Assembly: GCA_963817435.1 (NCBI GenBank)
Contig: CAWFNY010000001.1
Coordinates: forward strand, 62,001-126,000
Reading direction: 5' to 3'
Source: JADJOM01 sp963817435
GTDB taxonomy: Bacteria > Gemmatimonadota > Gemmatimonadetes > Gemmatimonadales > GWC2-71-9
Length of the DNA stretch: 64,000 nt
The translations under genes were made by a program, and so were the position numbers. The notes under the pieces are model-generated. The model searched no databases, was not told the origin of the DNA, and saw only the letters and a list, made by a program, of their open reading frames with translations. Positions 52,276-62,100 of this stretch are shown here, one piece after another; the first letter of the stretch is position 1; each line of letters begins with the position of its first letter.

Positions 52276-52323
52276 ATGGCTTGGGGCTCACTTCGACATC
52301 TCAACGAGAGAGGCAGACGGGAC

Positions 52324-52872
52324 ATGGGCGAGCGGATCGTGTTGCGGACGGGAGAAGCGCTGGTGGAAGCGGAGCAGGGCTGGTCCGCGGCAGAGCCCGA
52401 GGTTGTCATTGGCGAACTCGATGGGCCCGTCGGACAGGCGCTCGCGACGCTGCTGGGAGATCAGGTGAAGGGACACTCCCGGGTCTTCGCCATTCTCAAC
52501 AGCGATGTGCAGGTGAAGCCCGCGACGCTCATGGTCAGCAAGGTGACCGTGAACGACAGCCGCTACACCAACATCCTGATGGGGACGGTGCAGGCGGCGA
52601 CTGCCAACGGCGTGCTCGACGCCGTGCGGAGCGGCGACATTCCCAGGGACCGAGTCAACGACCTGGGCATCATCATCTCGGTGTGGCTCGACCCGGCGGT
52701 GCTCGAGGCGGAGGACTTTGATCACGCGATTCTGTTCCAGACCCATCGTGAGGCAACCGCCAGGGCGTTGCGCAAGGCGATGCGGCAGGAGCCAACGATC
52801 GACTGGCTGCTTGAACATCAGGACGACATCGTCCACTACTACCATCAGCTTGGTGTGGACGGCCAGCTCTAG
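52324..52872 (+). CDS. Divergent homologue of formaldehyde-activating enzyme (Fae)
   Basis: A 182-residue protein. The Fae signatures GEALV (~res 10), VKPATLMVSKVTVND, GTVQAATANGVLDAVRSGD, NDLGIIISVWLDP and HREATARALRKAM align in order with the ~170-residue Fae, which condenses formaldehyde with tetrahydromethanopterin. The segment that in Fae reads AHIDLIIG, with its catalytic histidine, reads AEPEVVIG here, so His is Glu. The ~30-residue C-terminal extension (LLEHQDDIVHYYHQL) is not standard. No methanopterin genes are in the window, so the classical reaction is unlikely; a formaldehyde-binding or other ligand role is inference. Confidence 0.78.
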   Translation: MGERIVLRTGEALVEAEQGWSAAEPEVVIGELDGPVGQALATLLGDQVKGHSRVFAILNSDVQVKPATLMVSKVTVNDSRYTNILMGTVQAATANGVLDAVRSGDIPRDRVNDLGIIISVWLDPAVLEAEDFDHAILFQTHREATARALRKAMRQEPTIDWLLEHQDDIVHYYHQLGVDGQL

Positions 52873-53184
52873 GCGCGGCTGAATGGACCACCGGGACGTG
52901 GCATGTGGTCCGCCGATGGCGATGTCGCGCTCGCCGGTCATGACGAACGCACCGGTGCGGCGCGGGGACTGTCGCAGGCGCTGCGACACTCGCCGTCCCT
53001 CGATTTCTCTTCCGTCGTGAGGGGCGCCGAGTCGTCTCGAACCGCTGTGAGCCCGGTCACTCGCCCCAACGTCTGACCGGGCATACGGTTAGGTTCCCAA
53101 ATCTCATGTAGTCTCTGAGTGGCGCGTCGGAGCCCCCTGTCATATATTGCTTTACCACGATTCCCACCATCAGAGGGTAGCGTG
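52873..53184. other. Non-coding region with two inverted repeats upstream of the LysM gene
   Basis: These 312 bp contain no credible gene. An inverted repeat GGACCAC/GTGGTCC (52885-52911) follows the Fae-like stop. A second, GCCCGGTCA/TGACCGGGC (53051-53082), has a 14-base spacer. A TATATT box at 53143-53148 could be the -10 for the LysM gene; no clear -35 is seen. Confidence 0.5.
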
Positions 53185-54408
53185 ATGACCTGTTGTGCTC
53201 GGATCCGCTTGGCGGCCGTGCTGGTGGCGCTCAGCGTCCCGGTCGGACTCTCGGCGCAGAATGCCCGGCCGGAGTCCCACACCGTCCGTCCCGGTGATAC
53301 GCTGTGGGATCTTGCCCGGACCTATCTTGGCGATCCCTTCCTGTGGCCGGAGATCTACCGGCTGAACACGACCGTGGTCGAGGATCCGCACTGGATCTAC
53401 CCCGGCGAAGTCCTGCGGCTGTCTGGCGGCACCGAGGTGAGCGCGGTGCCACCGGGCGATACGCCGCCGCCCGCGGAGCAGGCGCAGCCGGGACAGGTGG
53501 CTCAGGCCGAACCGGCTCCTGCTGACAGCGGCCCGCCGGCCGCTGCGGACGAGCAGCCAGCCGCGGCTGGGCTGAATGAGCCGCAGGTGGCCGATCTTGC
53601 GGACGAGGCCGCGCCGGATGACCGGGACAGCGTGGATCTCACGCCGCTTGTCGGCGATCGCCGCCGCGTGTCCAGCACCGGGCCGAGCCTCGAACACGCG
53701 CTCCAGCGCACCTACCGCCCGTTTCGGCGCACCGAGTTCTTCAGCTCCGGCTTCCTCAGCGAAGGCCAGAAACTTCCCTACGGCACCATTCTCGGCACGG
53801 TGACGCCGCTGCAGATCGAGGAAGTCTCCAGCCGGTCCACGGCGCAGATGTACGGCTCGGTGGCGGTGGTTCCGCCGGCAGGCGCCAAGTACCAGGTCGG
53901 CGATACGCTCCTCGCGGTATGGATCAGCGAGGAGACTCAGGACTTCGGTACAGTGGTGGTGCCGACCGGACTGCTCAGGGTCACCGACGTGAGCCGCCCC
54001 GAGGCTCAGGCCGAAGTCATTGCCGCCTTTGGGGCGATCCGGGATCACCAGAGCGTGCTCCCAGCCGAGAAGTTCGTGGATCCGGGTAACGTCCGTCCGG
54101 TGCCCATTTCGGACGGCGTCAAGGCGCGCGTCATTCGCCACCGGGACGATCGGGCGCTCACCGACCCGCAGGCCGTCCTGTTCCTCGATCGCGGCCGCAA
54201 GGATGGGGTCGCGCTCGGAGACCTGTTCGAGTTGCGACAGTCGCCGCGGGCGCGGGTTGACGCGGCCACCGTCGTGCGCGAGGTGATGGCCATCGTGCAG
54301 GTGGTGCATGTCGGGGAGCAGACCTGCACCGTCCGGATCGTCAAGATCGTGCAGCCCAACATCCCGGCAGGTACCGAGGCCCGGCAGATCGCCAAGCTGC
54401 CTTCGTGA
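53185..54408 (+). CDS. LysM domain periplasmic protein
   Basis: A 407-residue protein with a signal peptide (AAVLVALSVPVGLSAQ). A LysM domain (~res 30-80) reads HTVRPGDTLWDLARTYLG...WPEIYRLN...WIYPGEVLRL, binding peptidoglycan glycan chains. A Pro/Ala/Gln-rich acidic linker (~85-145) leads to a ~250-residue beta-rich C-terminal region of unknown fold. It precedes the Tol-Pal operon. The ATG at 53185 follows GAGGG; GTG 53182 is an alternative. Confidence 0.85.
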   Translation: MTCCARIRLAAVLVALSVPVGLSAQNARPESHTVRPGDTLWDLARTYLGDPFLWPEIYRLNTTVVEDPHWIYPGEVLRLSGGTEVSAVPPGDTPPPAEQAQPGQVAQAEPAPADSGPPAAADEQPAAAGLNEPQVADLADEAAPDDRDSVDLTPLVGDRRRVSSTGPSLEHALQRTYRPFRRTEFFSSGFLSEGQKLPYGTILGTVTPLQIEEVSSRSTAQMYGSVAVVPPAGAKYQVGDTLLAVWISEETQDFGTVVVPTGLLRVTDVSRPEAQAEVIAAFGAIRDHQSVLPAEKFVDPGNVRPVPISDGVKARVIRHRDDRALTDPQAVLFLDRGRKDGVALGDLFELRQSPRARVDAATVVREVMAIVQVVHVGEQTCTVRIVKIVQPNIPAGTEARQIAKLPS

Positions 54409-54446
54409 TCGGGCGTGCGCTTCGGCCACGCCTCCTGCGTCACCCC

Positions 54447-54499
54447 CGGGCCCTCATCGGTGCCGCTGGCGTATACGCCGGCGCTTCCGTGAGGGCCCG
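54447..54499 (+). promoter_or_regulatory. Nested inverted repeat upstream of tolQ
   Basis: CGGGCCCTCA (54447-54456) pairs with TGAGGGCCCG (54490-54499), and inside the loop the palindrome GGCGTATACGCC (54468-54479) can form a second stem. The whole lies between the LysM stop and the tolQ ribosome-binding site AGGAG (54511-54515). It may end LysM transcription or be a regulator site. Confidence 0.6.
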
Positions 54500-54523
54500 A
54501 TTCCTGTCTGAGGAGCCTACCTG

Positions 54524-55249
54524 GTGAGTCTCTTGATGCTGCAGGTCGCCACATCGCTGCCCTCCTCGTCGTGGGACCTCGTGGTGCTGTCGAGTCCGGA
54601 AACCAAGGTCGTCCTCGGCATCACGCTCGTGTTCTCGCTGACATCCTGGTTCGTGATTGGCCTCAAGTGGTGGCAGTTCCGCCGGGTGCGGGCCCAGGCG
54701 GACCGGTTCTTCGCGGAGCTCGAGCGGACCACCCGGCTGAAGGACGCCTACCACGCCGTGATGAAGCTTCCCCCATCGCCGTATAACCGGCTGTTTCGCG
54801 AAGGCCTGAACTTCTTCACCGAACTGCGGCCCGGCTCGCTCAAGGACGAGGGCCAGGCGCCCGCGGCGGGGACGCTCTCCATGACCCAGCTCGAAGCGCT
54901 GAAAATGGTGCTCGGCAAGGAGGTCGGCGCCGAGCGCGACATCATGGCCCGGTTCATCTCCTGGCTTGCCACGATCGGTTCGGTGGGGCCCCTGCTCGGA
55001 TTGCTCGGTACGGTGCTCGGTGTGATGGATGCCTTCATCGGGATTGCGGCGCGCGGCTCCGGCAACATCAGTGCGGTTGCGCCAGGGGTTGCCGAAGCGC
55101 TCATCACCACCGTCGCCGGACTGGCCGCGGCCATCCCGGCGGTGATCGCCTACAATCTCTTCGTCAACCGGCTGGGGTTGTTCGCGGGCGAACTCGAAGG
55201 CTTCGCCAACGAGCTGATCGGCACGATGGCGCGCGAAGGGCTGCTCTAG
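54524..55249 (+). CDS. tolQ: Tol-Pal system protein TolQ (MotA/ExbB family)
   Basis: A 241-residue inner-membrane proton-channel protein with three transmembrane segments: ~30-50, ~150-175 and ~185-210 (IGSVGPLLGLLGTVLGVMDA and ITTVAGLAAAIPAVIAYNLF). GTG 54524 follows AGGAG. With TolR it powers the Tol complex for outer-membrane constriction at division. Gene order with TolR, TolA, TolB and Pal supports TolQ over ExbB. Confidence 0.94.
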   Translation: MSLLMLQVATSLPSSSWDLVVLSSPETKVVLGITLVFSLTSWFVIGLKWWQFRRVRAQADRFFAELERTTRLKDAYHAVMKLPPSPYNRLFREGLNFFTELRPGSLKDEGQAPAAGTLSMTQLEALKMVLGKEVGAERDIMARFISWLATIGSVGPLLGLLGTVLGVMDAFIGIAARGSGNISAVAPGVAEALITTVAGLAAAIPAVIAYNLFVNRLGLFAGELEGFANELIGTMAREGLL

Positions 55250-55250
55250 T

Positions 55251-55685
55251 ATGAGCTGGGGCGTCGGACGCGGCGGCGGACTGCGGGGCCATGGCGAGCT
55301 CCCGCTCAACGCGGATATCAACGTCACCTCGATGGTGGACGTTGCGTTCGTCCTGCTCATCATCTTCATGATCGCCGCGCCGATCATGCAGGGCGGGGTG
55401 GATGTGCAGCTCCCCAAGGCCGAGGCCCGCCCCATCACGGCCCAGGAGGGCATGGTGGTGAGCGTGGATCAGCAGGGCCGCATCTTCATCGATGAGACCG
55501 CGGTTTCGTACGCGGACTTCCAGATGACCTTTGCCGCGCTGGTGAAGACCCGCAAACCGAAATCGGTGTACCTGCGCGCCGACCGGCGGGTGCCGTACGG
55601 AGAGGTCGTGCGCGTGCTGGCGACGATTCGAATCTCCGGTGTCTCCGACGTGGGACTCGTGGCCGAGGAGGAAGAGCGGCCGTGA
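55251..55685 (+). CDS. tolR: Tol-Pal system protein TolR (ExbD family)
   Basis: A 144-residue protein: N-terminal cytoplasmic segment, one transmembrane helix with the proton-path Asp (INVTSMVDVAFVLLIIFMIA), and a periplasmic domain (LPKAEARP, VYLRADRRVPYGEVVRVL). It starts 1 bp after tolQ and overlaps the next gene by 4 bp. Confidence 0.95.
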   Translation: MSWGVGRGGGLRGHGELPLNADINVTSMVDVAFVLLIIFMIAAPIMQGGVDVQLPKAEARPITAQEGMVVSVDQQGRIFIDETAVSYADFQMTFAALVKTRKPKSVYLRADRRVPYGEVVRVLATIRISGVSDVGLVAEEEERP

Positions 55686-56377
55686 CGGCGCGGCGCGGTA
55701 CCGGCCGCGAGCGATCGGGAGTCGCCGCTGGCCTGACGGGCACGGTTGTGGTGCACGCCGTGGCCATCGGGCTGCTCTGGACCACGGTGAAGGCCATCGA
55801 CACGGGCCCGCCGGTCTACGCCGTGGAACTCGTCGCGGCACCCGCTCCGCCCCCGAATACCAGGCCCGCGCCGGAAGCCGCTCCGCGGCCACCCGCCGAG
55901 GAGACCGCGCCGCTCAAGCCGACGCCAAAGCCGCCCAAACCCGCACCGGTCAAGCCCAAACCGGTTACCCCGAAGCCCCCGCAGCGGACGGAACCGAATC
56001 CACCCTCGACCCCGCGGACTCAGCCGCTGCCGGGCGAGACGCCGAGCACCGGCAATGACGCCGTGACCGTCAGCACGCCGGGGCTGCAGTTTCCCTATCC
56101 CGAGTACCTGCGCAACATCGTGCAGGAGGTCTACCGCCGCTGGCAGCGGCCGCTCGGCAACTCGGCGTTGCGTGCGGAGGTGAGTTTCCTGATCATGCGC
56201 GATGGCAGCATCCGGGAGATCAAGCTGATCCGTCCCTCCGGGAGTTTCTCGTTCGACATTTCGGCGCAGGGCGCCGTCGAAGCGGCGGGCACATCCAGGG
56301 CCTTCGGACAGCTGCCGGACGGCTATCCTTCGGATGTCCTGCCAGTCTCTTTCTACTTCACGCCCCGGACGCAATGA
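55682..56377 (+). CDS. tolA: TolA/TonB-like protein
   Basis: A 231-residue protein: N-terminal transmembrane helix (~15-38), a Pro/Lys-rich linker (APLKPTPKPPKPAPVKPKP) and a C-terminal TonB/TolA domain (YPEYLRNIVQEVYRRWQRPL, FLIMRDGSIREIKLIRPSGS). It bridges TolQR to periplasmic TolB and Pal. It is shorter than E. coli TolA and lacks its long helical region. Confidence 0.88.
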   Translation: MTARRGTGRERSGVAAGLTGTVVVHAVAIGLLWTTVKAIDTGPPVYAVELVAAPAPPPNTRPAPEAAPRPPAEETAPLKPTPKPPKPAPVKPKPVTPKPPQRTEPNPPSTPRTQPLPGETPSTGNDAVTVSTPGLQFPYPEYLRNIVQEVYRRWQRPLGNSALRAEVSFLIMRDGSIREIKLIRPSGSFSFDISAQGAVEAAGTSRAFGQLPDGYPSDVLPVSFYFTPRTQ

Positions 56378-57699
56378 TGGCTTCAGGCCGTTCCTGGTTT
56401 CTTGGTGCAGCTCTCGTACTGATCCCCTCCCTCCTGGCGGCCCAGGACACACTGCGCCCGCCGGATGGCGTCCGCGTCGGCATCGAGTACCGGCCGGGTG
56501 TCCGTCCCGCGCTCGTCGTGCTGCCGGGGCGCGGCCTCGATTCCGCGCGGGCCATCATTGCGCGGGACCTCGATTACAGCGACCGGTTCGATGTCATCGC
56601 GCTGAGTCCCCAGGACAGCGGTGCGTTCGCGGCGAATGCCGGGGGTCGCACGGTCAACTATGCGCTGTTCCGGACCCTCGGCGCCGAATACGCGGTGGAG
56701 GTCGCGCCGGACGGCCTCGGGGCCATCGTGAGACTGCACGACATCGTCCAGGGAACGGTGCGGCGGGAGCAGCGATTCGTCTTTCCGCCGGGTTTCGATG
56801 TGACGTTCCGCATGGCGGTCCATCAGGCCTCGGATGAAGTCGTGCGCTGGATCACGGGTACGCCCGGATATGCTGCGTCCCAGCTGCTCTTTCTCGTCGA
56901 GCGCAAGCTCTACCGCGTCGACAGCGATGGCAGTGGGGTGACTCAGCTCTCTCCCGCCGGTGAGGATGTGCTCTCCCCGGTCTGGAGTCCGGATGGCAGC
57001 CGCATCGCCTACACGCGGTTTGGCGCCGGGGTGGGGAGTCTCGTGGTGCAGCACGTCGGGACCGGCCAGAAGCTGACCGTCACGGGCACCGGCACGGGGC
57101 TCAACATCACGCCGGCGTTCTCGCCGGACGGCCGTCTCCTTGTCTATGCCCGCTCCGATGAAACCGGCACCGACATTTTTACTGCGGATATGGTGCAGAA
57201 TTGCTGTGTTCAGCGGTTGACCGTGGGGCGGTATGCCGATAATCTTTCCCCCACCTTCGCCCCCGATGGGCGAAGGCTGGCGTTTGTCTCCACCCGCGCT
57301 GGCCAGCCACAGATCTACGTGATGGCCGCCGACGGCACCGATCAGGAGCTGCTTGCGCCGTTCGATTTCGGTGCGACCGGGAGTTCCAACGCGCCGGAGT
57401 GGTCTCCGGACGGCGCCAGCGTCGCCTTCCACCGCGAAGTCAGTCGTTCACCGCAGGTCTTCATCGTGGATGTCGCGAGCCGGAGAGTCCGCCAGCTTAC
57501 ATCTGCGGGACGCAATGAAGATCCGACGTGGGCGCCCGATGGCCGGCACGTGGCGTTTGTCTCCGACCGCAGTGGTCGGCGCCAGCTTTGGGTGATCGAC
57601 ATCATCACCGGACGTATCCGCCAGCTCACATTCGTCGGACAAGTCCGTCTCCCGGCGTGGTCTCGGCGCTTTGCGGGTCCCGCCCCAGCCACCAACTGA
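56374..57699 (+). CDS. tolB: Tol-Pal system protein TolB
   Basis: A 441-residue periplasmic protein with a signal peptide (GAALVLIPSLLAAQ), an N-terminal alpha/beta domain (~30-175) and a C-terminal beta-propeller with repeats SPVWSPDGSRIAYTRF, TPAFSPDGRLLVYARS, SPTFAPDGRRLAFVST, APEWSPDGASVAFHRE and DPTWAPDGRHVAFVSD. It links TolA and Pal. ATGA overlap with tolA. Confidence 0.95.
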   Translation: MMASGRSWFLGAALVLIPSLLAAQDTLRPPDGVRVGIEYRPGVRPALVVLPGRGLDSARAIIARDLDYSDRFDVIALSPQDSGAFAANAGGRTVNYALFRTLGAEYAVEVAPDGLGAIVRLHDIVQGTVRREQRFVFPPGFDVTFRMAVHQASDEVVRWITGTPGYAASQLLFLVERKLYRVDSDGSGVTQLSPAGEDVLSPVWSPDGSRIAYTRFGAGVGSLVVQHVGTGQKLTVTGTGTGLNITPAFSPDGRLLVYARSDETGTDIFTADMVQNCCVQRLTVGRYADNLSPTFAPDGRRLAFVSTRAGQPQIYVMAADGTDQELLAPFDFGATGSSNAPEWSPDGASVAFHREVSRSPQVFIVDVASRRVRQLTSAGRNEDPTWAPDGRHVAFVSDRSGRRQLWVIDIITGRIRQLTFVGQVRLPAWSRRFAGPAPATN

Positions 57700-57716
57700 C
57701 ACTCACCGGAGGGTCC

Positions 57717-58298
57717 ATGCGTTCTCCGTTCCGATTCGCCCTGGCTACCGCGGCCATCGTCGTCGTCACGGCCTGCGGCAGCAAGAAGCCGCCCGAGCAG
57801 CCGGCGCCACAGCCCGCGCCGGCCCCGGCGCCCGCTCCGGCGCCGGCCCCCGCGCCGGCCCCCGCGCCCGTGACGCCGAGCGGCCCGACTCCGGAAGAGG
57901 TGGCGGCTGCCGCGGCTCGGGTGACCGCCTCGGTGCTCGCGGAAGTGGGGTCGATGGTGCATTTCGACTTCGACAAGTCGGACATTCGGGATGAGGACCG
58001 GGCCACGCTCGATCGCAAGGCGGCGATCCTCGCGGCCAATCCGAACCTTCGTGTCACCATCAGCGGCCATGCCGACGAGCGAGGCTCCGACGAGTACAAC
58101 CTCGCCCTCGGCAACCGTCGCGCGGCCGCGGCGAAGACCTATATCGTCAACAAGGGCATCGACGCCGGGCGGCTGACCGTGATTTCCTATGGCGAAGAAA
58201 GGCCCCTGGCCACCGGGCACGATGAATCGTCCTGGGCCCAGAATCGGCGGGACGAGTTTGAGGCGACAGCGGGCGCCGTCAACCTCCGCATGCCCTGA
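57717..58298 (+). CDS. pal: Peptidoglycan-associated lipoprotein Pal
   Basis: A 193-residue lipoprotein: lipobox VVTAC (Cys ~20), an unusual Ala-Pro repeat linker (~26-52), and an OmpA-like peptidoglycan-binding domain (HFDFDKSDIRDEDRATLDRK, ISGHADERGSDEYNLALGNR). It anchors the outer membrane to the wall and binds TolB. ATG 57717 follows GGAGGG. Confidence 0.95.
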   Translation: MRSPFRFALATAAIVVVTACGSKKPPEQPAPQPAPAPAPAPAPAPAPAPAPVTPSGPTPEEVAAAAARVTASVLAEVGSMVHFDFDKSDIRDEDRATLDRKAAILAANPNLRVTISGHADERGSDEYNLALGNRRAAAAKTYIVNKGIDAGRLTVISYGEERPLATGHDESSWAQNRRDEFEATAGAVNLRMP

Positions 58299-59133
58299 TG
58301 CGCGGCATTCACACACTCGCGCCATGGCTCGTCCTGGTCGCCCTTGGGGGCTGTGCCTCCAAGGGCGACTTGCGCCGGGTGGAGGACCAGCTGCTCCTGA
58401 GCCGGGCGGATAACCTGCGGGCCGACTCCGCCCGGGCCAGCCAGCTGGGCGAGATCCTCGCGGCCCAGCGACGGATCATGGACTCACTGGATGCGGTTGG
58501 CCGGAACCTCGGCCAGGTCAGCCGGCAGGTCACAACGTTCAAGGGCGATGTCGCGAACGACCTGATCAGCATTCAGCAGCAACTGGTCCAGGTCCAGGCG
58601 CTGACGGGGCAGAGCCAGCAGCGGCTCACCGAGCTGCAGACCCAGATCGAGGCGCGCAGCGAACAGCTGAACGCCCCGGCCCCGACGCCCTCGGACTCCG
58701 GCGCCGCCGCGCCGGCCGCGCCGCCGCGCAGCCCGGGGCTGGGCCGCCGGCGGGGTCGCCGTCCGCCGAGCAGATGTACTCGGCCTCGCTGCAGCAGCTG
58801 CGGCGTGGCAGCCCCGGCACCGCGCGCATGGGCTTCCGCGAACTGCTCCGGCTGTACCCGACCCACGACCGCGCCGCCGACGCGACCTATTTCATCGGGG
58901 AAACCTTCGCCGCGGAGGCTCCCGATTCGGCGGCGCAGTACTACGCCAAGGTGGTTGAGAGCTTCCCGCAGTCGCCACGCGCCGCGAGCTCGCTGTACAA
59001 GCTCGGCCTGCTCGCCGAGCGGAGGAAGGACCTCGACACGGCGCGCGCCTCCTACCAGCGAGTCGTGCGCGACTATCCCCGCTCGGACGAAGCGGCCCTT
59101 GCCCGTGACCGCCTGAAGACGCTCGGCCGCTAA
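58298..59133 (+). pseudogene. cpoB: CpoB/YbgF-like TPR lipoprotein, one frameshift
   Basis: The 5' part (from ATG 58298) gives a lipobox (LVALGGC, Cys ~19) and a coiled-coil (residues ~25-125, DSLDAVGRNLGQVSRQVTTF). After the Ala/Pro-rich tract around 58715-58745 the frame shifts by -1, and the correct continuation (SAEQMYSASLQQLRRGSPGT) encodes YbgF TPR repeats (FRELLRLYPTHDRAADATYF, YQRVVRDYPRSDEAALARDR) to the stop at 59133. Together they make a standard CpoB, which coordinates peptidoglycan synthesis with outer-membrane constriction. A single missing base in GC-rich repeat DNA is the simplest explanation. Confidence 0.87.
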
Positions 59134-59152
59134 CGCGGGTCAAGGGAGTTCG

Positions 59153-62100
59153 ATGACCGGCCCCAGCGCGGAGATGCCCTTCCTCGAACACCTCGAGGAG
59201 TTGCGCCAGCGGCTGGTGCGAACCTTGATCGCGCTGGTCGCAGGGTTCCTGGTCGGGTACTGGGTGGTCCAGCGATTTCAGGTCGTCAACCTCCTGAAGG
59301 CGCCGATCGCCCAGTATCTGGTCGCCACTGGCGGCAAGCTGGTGGTCACCAGTCCGACCGAAGCGGTCATGATCACGCTCAAGCTCGCGCTGATCGCCGG
59401 ACTGGTCCTCGTCTCTCCCTACATCATCTTCCAGATCTGGGGTTTTCTCTCCCCGGCCCTCTACGACAAGGAGAAACGCCTCGTCATCCCGGCGCTCCTG
59501 GCGGGAACATTCATGTTCCTCGGCGGGGCCGCCTTCGGATTCCTCGTGCTGCTGCCGCAGTCGCTCCCGATCCTGTTCAGCTTCCAGTCCGAAGGACTGG
59601 TGAACCTGATCACGTTCGAGAAGTACTTCAGCTTCGTGATGCAGATCGTGCTGGCCATGGGGCTCTCGTTCGAGATCCCGCTGGTGATCATGCTGCTCGC
59701 GGCGCTGGGGATCATCACCCCCGCCGGGCTGAACAAGTTCCGTCGCTTCGCGATCGTGCTCTCGGCAATGGCCGGTGCGATTCTCTCGCCCGGCACCGAC
59801 ATCCTGTCGATGATCCTGATGACGGTGCCGATCCTGCTGCTGTACGAGATCGGCTTCGCGGGCTCCTGGCTCATCCACCGGCGCCGGGTCGCCCGCGAAG
59901 CCGCCGCCGCGGCGACGGTGCTGCTGCTCTGCCTGCTCGGGTCCGGCACGCTGAGTGCCCAGCAGCCCACCCCGACACCGCGCCGCGCCAAGCCGGGTAT
60001 GACGAGGCCGGACACCACCCGCCGCGATTCGACGCGGGCCGACTCCACGCGTCCCCGCCCGGGCCAGGCGGTCGACACCGCCACCGCCCGGCGGCTTGGC
60101 CTGCCGACCGCGCCACGGCGGAGTTTCGCCCCGGACGACTCCGTGGTCACCGACCTGCTGGGACGCAAAGGCTATCAGGCCACCCGCTTCCGCTCCGACT
60201 CCGCCACGGTGTTTGCGGATGAGCGACGGCTGCACCTCCGCGGGGCGGCCAGCACAAAGCGGGGGGAGACGACGCTCGAGGCCGATTCGATCGCCTACCA
60301 GGAGTCGGACTGCCTCATCCGCGCGACGGGGGATCCCGCGCTGTTCGACAAGGAGACGGTCCTGACCGGGTTCGGCGGGATCCGCTACAACACCTGCATC
60401 CGTCGCGGGGTGGTGTCCGATGCGCTGACCACCTTCAAGCAGGGGTCCACCGACTGGTTCCTCCGCGGCAATCTGGCCCAGGATTCGAGTGCGGCGCGGC
60501 TGTACGCCTCCGAGGGGGAAATCACCAGTTGCGACCTGCCCGAGCCGCACTATCACTTCTCGGCCAAGGAAGTGAAGTGGATCTCGAAGACCGTCATGGT
60601 CGCCCGGCCGGCGGTCCTGTATGTGCGCGACGTCCCGGTGCTGTGGCTGCCCTTCGTCTTCCAGGATGCGCGGACCGGCCGTCGCTCGGGGATCCTGATT
60701 CCCCGGTTCGGCCTCAACGACATTGTCAGGCAGAACCCGGGCTACAACCGGCAGATCACCAACATCGGCTACTACTGGGCGCCCTCTGAGTACCTCGACG
60801 TCACCGCCAAGCTCGACTGGTATTCCAATCGCTACGTGGAGTACGGCGGCGCGGCCGAGTACCGCTGGATCAACCGGTTCCTGAGCGGGGCCATCGGGTA
60901 CCGTCGCACGGTCGAGAGCGGCGGGCGCCGTGCGACGAACATCCGCTGGGACCACCGCCAGAACTTCGATCTCTCGACGTCACTGAACATCAGCTTCAAC
61001 TACACCAGCAGCGGATTCGTCCAGCGGCGAAACGCGATCGATCCGCTGCAGTCGACCCAGCAGATTCTCAGTGCGGCCAACTTCTCCAAACGCTTCGCGT
61101 GGGGCACGGTGGCACTGGGCGGCAACCGGCGGCAGAACCTCTCCGACCGGAGCGTGTCGATGCAGCTCCCGTCGCTGTCGGTGTCGCCGAAGCCGATCGA
61201 CCTCGCGCGCGACATCACCTGGTCGCCGGGGCTGTCCGTCACCAACAACTTCGAGAACAACTTTCCGGTCACCCAGGTCGCCGTGCTGCCCTCCGGGGTC
61301 ATCGACACGCTTGGCCTCACCCGCAACAGCCGGACGACCACCGTCGGATTCCAGACCCCGATCCGATTCGGCGGGTTCAACTGGCAGAACACCTTCAACT
61401 ACAACGACCGCAAGGACGAGGGCCCCCAGGTCATCGGTGGTATCCGCGTTCCCGATCCCACTACGCCGGACCCCACCGACTCCATCACGGTCAGCCAGTT
61501 CACCAACGGCGATTTCGAGAGCGGCATCGACTGGCAGACCGGCATCAACCTGCCGACGGTGCTGCGCAGCACCTGGAAACTCCAGCCCACTGTGGGCATC
61601 GTGAACTCCACGACCCAGGGCGCCTTCATGATCCGGAATCGGAACACGGGAGGACAGTGGGTCCGGCAGGGGAAGCGCTTCAACTTCGCGCTGAGCGCCT
61701 CACCGACGTTCTTCGGGTTCTTTCCCGGGTTCGGGCCGATTCAGCGCATCCGGCACAGCATCTCGCCCAGCATCAGCTGGAGCTACAGCCCGGCGGCGTC
61801 GATCGACCAGGCCTATGCGCAGGCGATCGCTCGCCCGGGCGAGACGATCAGGCTCCGGAGTGATCCGACCCAGCTGCTGAGCATCGGCCTGTCACAGAAC
61901 ATCGAGGGAAAGTCGGTCCGGCGCTCCACCTCGGACACGACGGCGGAAGACGCCGCGGGTGCCGATAACGCCAGGCGATTCCGCATCCTGGGGATCCAGA
62001 CCAGCCCGATGCAGTACGATTTCGAGCAGGCGAAGCAGCCGGGCAAGACCGGGTGGCGCACCAAGTCGATGACCAACCAGTTCCAGAGCGACCTGGTGCC

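Noticed and set aside
57796..57880. Candidate CRISPR or tandem-repeat array in the GC-rich repeat
   Set aside because: It is the in-frame Ala-Pro linker of Pal; there are no spacers of constant length.
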